Shown: piece by piece, positions 61,348-64,000 of the stretch
How the letters are laid out: each line of letters opens with the position of its first letter
Numbering within the stretch: the first letter of the stretch is position 1
Assembly: GCF_003046795.1 (NCBI RefSeq)
Contig: NZ_PZKN01000006.1
Location: forward strand, 62,001 to 126,000
Source of the DNA: Desulfonatronum sp. SC1
GTDB taxonomy: Bacteria; Desulfobacterota; Desulfovibrionia; Desulfovibrionales; Desulfonatronaceae
Direction of reading: 5' to 3'
Length of the DNA: 64,000 nucleotides
The notes under the pieces: generated by a model
What the model saw: the letters and a program-made list of their open reading frames with translations, nothing else
The model's database searches: none
What the model was told of the DNA's origin: nothing
Made by a program: the position numbers and the translations under genes

Positions 61348-64000
61348 ATGAACAACACCATGAATAAACGCACCATGCCTTCCTCTTGGGCCACGAACCG
61401 GCTGATACTAACGGCCACGGTGATCTGGCTCGCCGTGCTGGCGGCGTCACTGGTCTGGAATTGTCGCCAAGTGGACTTTTCCACGATGGTTCTGGCGCAT
61501 TTGTTGGCAGGTATCCTGGGGCTGGTCGGTTTGGGGGGCGGTCGGCGATTGTTGGCCGAATCCGAGACGCAGCTTCGCGTCAGCGAGGCGCAGTTCAAGT
61601 CGTTGTTCCATGAAACATCCGCCTTGCTGTATGTTCACAATGCGAAAACCGGCGAACTCGTGGACGCGAACAAGGCAGCCTGGACAGCACACGGGTATAC
61701 TTCCCTGAAGGAGCTTCAAGCACATAATCTCTGGCTGGATACTCCATATTCCCAAGAGAATGCCGTGGCCTGTATCCACAAGGCGGCAACCGAGGGGCCC
61801 AAGGTCTTTGAGTGGCTGAGCCGCAAAACAACGGGGGAACCCATCTGGGTTCAGGTTCAATTGACCGTGGTGAATCTGGGCGGGGTTGATCGTGTCTTGG
61901 CTACGGCCATGAATATCACGGAGCGCAAGCAGATCGAAAACCAACTCCGCAAGCTGTCCAGAGCCGTGGAGCAAAGCCCGGTCAGTATCGTCCTGACTGA
62001 TTTGCAGGGCACGATTGAGTACGTCAATCCGGCATTCACCAAGGTCACGGGCTATGCCTTTGACGAGGTGATTGGCCAGAATCCGAGGGTGTTGAAGTCC
62101 CCGGACAAGAAAACAGAGGACTACAAGGAAATGTGGGCGACCCTCAGCTCGGGCAATGAATGGCGCGGAGAGTTCAAGAACATCAAAAAAAATCGCGACG
62201 TGTATTGGGAATCCGCCTCCATTTCTCCGATCACCGATGAGCAGGGGCGGACAACCCATTACGTCGCGGTCAAGGAGGACATCACTCATCGCAAGCGGAC
62301 CGAGGAACAAACGGAAATTCGGCTCAGGCTGATCAGCTACGCCTCCAGCCACCCCCTGGCAGATTTGATGACCAGATCCCTCGATGAAATCGAACGGTTT
62401 TTGAACAGTTCCATCAGTTTTTTGCATTTGGTGGAGCAGGACCAGAAGACCCTGTCCCTGCAGCAGTGGTCTACGGCGACGAAGGAGCGCTTCTGCAAGG
62501 CGCCGGGCCTGGGCCTGCACTACGACATCGACCAGGCTGGGATCTGGGTGGACTGCATCCGGGAACGCCGGGGGGTGATCCACAACGACTACGCCTCATT
62601 GGGGCACAAGAAAGGGTTGCCGGACGGTCATGCGGAGGTGGTCCGGGAGATGGTCGTACCGGTCATGCGCCATGATACGGTGGTGGCCATCATGGGCGTG
62701 GGCAACAAGCCCGTGGACTACACCCAGGAAGACCTGAACGCCTTGACCTTCTTGGCCGACGTGACCTGGGAGGTCATCACCCGCAAACAGGCCGAGGGTC
62801 GGCTTTATCAGTATGCCGATCAGATGGAGTTGAAGAATCAGGAACTGGACGCGGCCCTGGTCAATGCCGAGGCGGCGACCCGAGCCAAGTCCGAATTCCT
62901 GGCCAATATGAGCCACGAGATCCGGACACCCATGAACGGGGTGATCGGGATGACCGGCCTGCTTCTGGACACGGGCCTGACCGACGAGCAACGCCGCTTC
63001 ACCGAAACCATCCAGTCCAGCGGCGAGGCCCTGCTGAACCTGATCAACGACATTCTGGACTATTCCAAGATTGAGGCCGGACGTCTGGATATTGAAACCG
63101 TAGACTTCGATCTTCACAGTCTGATGGACGATTTTGCCGCTACCCTGGCACTGTGCGCCCAAGAGAAGGGCCTGGAATTCATCTCCTTCATCGATCCTGA
63201 AGTTCCTCGTCTTTTACGTGGCGATCCCGGACGATTGCGTCAGGTTTTGACCAATTTGGTGGGCAACGCAATAAAGTTCACGGCGCAGGGTGAAGTTGTG
63301 GTCAAGGTCGGTAGCATGATGACTGATGAAAATTCTTCAATTTTCAGGTCTCAGATTCCATCCCTCAGCCCTTCCGAAAACGAAGTTCTGCTCCGCTTCA
63401 CGGTCCGGGACACCGGCATCGGCATTCCCGAGGACAAGGTCGGCCTGCTGTTCAATAAATTTTCGCAGTTGGATGCGTCCATTACCCGCCGATTCGGGGG
63501 AACCGGTCTGGGGTTGGCCATATCGCGGCAATTGGTGGAAATGATGGGCGGCCGGATCGGTGTCCACAGCGTGGTCGGCCAGGGCTCTACCTTCTGGTTC
63601 ACGATCTGCTTGGACCTGGCACATCAAGAGGACAAGGAGTGTTTTGACGACGAAGGGCACCACCCTGTTCCTTGCGAACTTTTTCATTTTGGCCACGCCA
63701 ACGCGCGTATCCTCCTGGCCGAGGACAACCCCGTGAACCAACAGGTGGCCTTGGGCATACTCAAGAAATTCGGCCTGCGCGGCGACGCCGTGGGTAATGG
63801 CCGCGAAGCCCTCCAAGCTCTGGAAAGAGTTCCATACGATCTGGTGCTGATGGACGTGATGATGCCGGAGATGGATGGGCTGGAAGCGACGAGAAGAATT
63901 AGAAGACAGGAGTCGGAAGACAGAGGACAGAGTTCCGATCCTCAGCTCTCAGGCCTCATACCTCAGCCCTCTTCTTTCCCTCAGGTTTCAGGTTTCATCC
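61348..64000 (+). CDS. Hybrid sensor histidine kinase, partial at the window end (2TM-PAS-PAS-GAF-HisKA-HATPase-REC)
   Basis: At least 884 residues, running off the window. Two N-terminal helices ([38 protein letters not shown]) come first, then PAS 1 ([20 protein letters not shown]), PAS 2 ([20 protein letters not shown]), a GAF domain ([19 protein letters not shown]), HisKA with His523 ([12 protein letters not shown]), HATPase ([36 protein letters not shown]) and a receiver with Asp836 ([13 protein letters not shown]). Short repeat-derived stretches interrupt the ATPase domain (63306-63372) and the receiver (from about 63896). ATG 61348 is a best guess; ATG 61360 or 61375 are possible. Confidence 0.85.
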   Translation, partial: MNNTMNKRTMPSSWATNRLILTATVIWLAVLAASLVWNCRQVDFSTMVLAHLLAGILGLVGLGGGRRLLAESETQLRVSEAQFKSLFHETSALLYVHNAKTGELVDANKAAWTAHGYTSLKELQAHNLWLDTPYSQENAVACIHKAATEGPKVFEWLSRKTTGEPIWVQVQLTVVNLGGVDRVLATAMNITERKQIENQLRKLSRAVEQSPVSIVLTDLQGTIEYVNPAFTKVTGYAFDEVIGQNPRVLKSPDKKTEDYKEMWATLSSGNEWRGEFKNIKKNRDVYWESASISPITDEQGRTTHYVAVKEDITHRKRTEEQTEIRLRLISYASSHPLADLMTRSLDEIERFLNSSISFLHLVEQDQKTLSLQQWSTATKERFCKAPGLGLHYDIDQAGIWVDCIRERRGVIHNDYASLGHKKGLPDGHAEVVREMVVPVMRHDTVVAIMGVGNKPVDYTQEDLNALTFLADVTWEVITRKQAEGRLYQYADQMELKNQELDAALVNAEAATRAKSEFLANMSHEIRTPMNGVIGMTGLLLDTGLTDEQRRFTETIQSSGEALLNLINDILDYSKIEAGRLDIETVDFDLHSLMDDFAATLALCAQEKGLEFISFIDPEVPRLLRGDPGRLRQVLTNLVGNAIKFTAQGEVVVKVGSMMTDENSSIFRSQIPSLSPSENEVLLRFTVRDTGIGIPEDKVGLLFNKFSQLDASITRRFGGTGLGLAISRQLVEMMGGRIGVHSVVGQGSTFWFTICLDLAHQEDKECFDDEGHHPVPCELFHFGHANARILLAEDNPVNQQVALGILKKFGLRGDAVGNGREALQALERVPYDLVLMDVMMPEMDGLEATRRIRRQESEDRGQSSDPQLSGLIPQPSSFPQVSGFI
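63306..63372 (+). repeat. In-frame insertion in the ATPase domain of the second kinase
   Basis: About 20 extra residues rich in Ser ([20 protein letters not shown]) between the strand GEVVVKV and [13 protein letters not shown], exactly where the first kinase has its 60-residue insertion. The DNA contains TCAGGTCTCAGATTCCATCC and CCCTCAGCCCTTC, of the same style as the receiver inserts. Confidence 0.6.
63896..64000 (+). repeat. In-frame AGACAG/CCTCAG repeat insertion in the receiver of the second kinase
   Basis: AGAAGACAGGAGTCGGAAGA and later CCTCAGCTCTCAGGCCTCAT, CCTCAGCCCTC extend the loop after EATRRIR by at least 30 residues (Gln, Ser, Pro). The window ends inside it. Position and base composition match the insert at 57738-57830. 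Confidence 0.6.

Overview
The window looks like a chromosome segment of a sulfate-reducing Desulfobacterota, most likely Desulfovibrionales (Desulfovibrio/Desulfonatronum-like). This is an inference from the gene repertoire: regulators that fuse an integrase fold to Mop/TOBE domains (TunR type), ModBAC transporters without a TOBE tail, an Rsm22-type protein, a RACo-like ASKHA protein and large hybrid kinases. DNA is moderately GC-rich. I saw no rRNA, tRNA or CRISPR array.

Left third (about 1-23,100): a molybdenum/tungsten island mixed with accessory genes. It holds two modBAC operons (4805-7074 and 17457-19677), three integrase-fold/di-Mop regulators (3399-4628, 10387-11454, 21708-22781), a ModE-like winged-helix protein without Mop domains, a molybdenum-storage-protein homologue, a MOT1-type molybdate/sulfate permease, an orphan TOBE domain, an XdhC maturation factor, a MobA-like nucleotidyltransferase fused to an HD domain, and two paralogous small membrane proteins of unknown function (10095-10370, 17168-17464). 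Together these could cover uptake, storage, sensing and cofactor finishing of Mo/W. Between them lie a catalytically degenerate IS1595-like transposase, BrnT/BrnA, a PadR regulator with an operator inside a promoter, Uma2 and DUF4143 accessory genes, a decayed hipBA pair and a PD-(D/E)XK-like protein.

Middle (23,248-49,359): mostly housekeeping genes on the minus strand. They are a DUF488-RecQ fusion, a CheY-like receiver, Rsm22, an ASKHA/ferredoxin protein, an RCKP rubredoxin-like peptide, an exported protein, miaA, coaD and rsmD. Smr and crcB lie on the plus strand. Then comes a tightly packed minus-strand run from mscS through tamA, tamB, malate synthase G and two methyltransferases to two GTPases.

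Right part (49,632-64,000): an RND efflux pair, a PhnD-like binding protein, a hybrid histidine kinase, a diguanylate cyclase, decayed copies of the DUF4143 ATPase and of a PAS sensor, and a second hybrid kinase running off the window. Both kinases carry short repeat-derived in-frame insertions at matching places in the ATPase and receiver domains.
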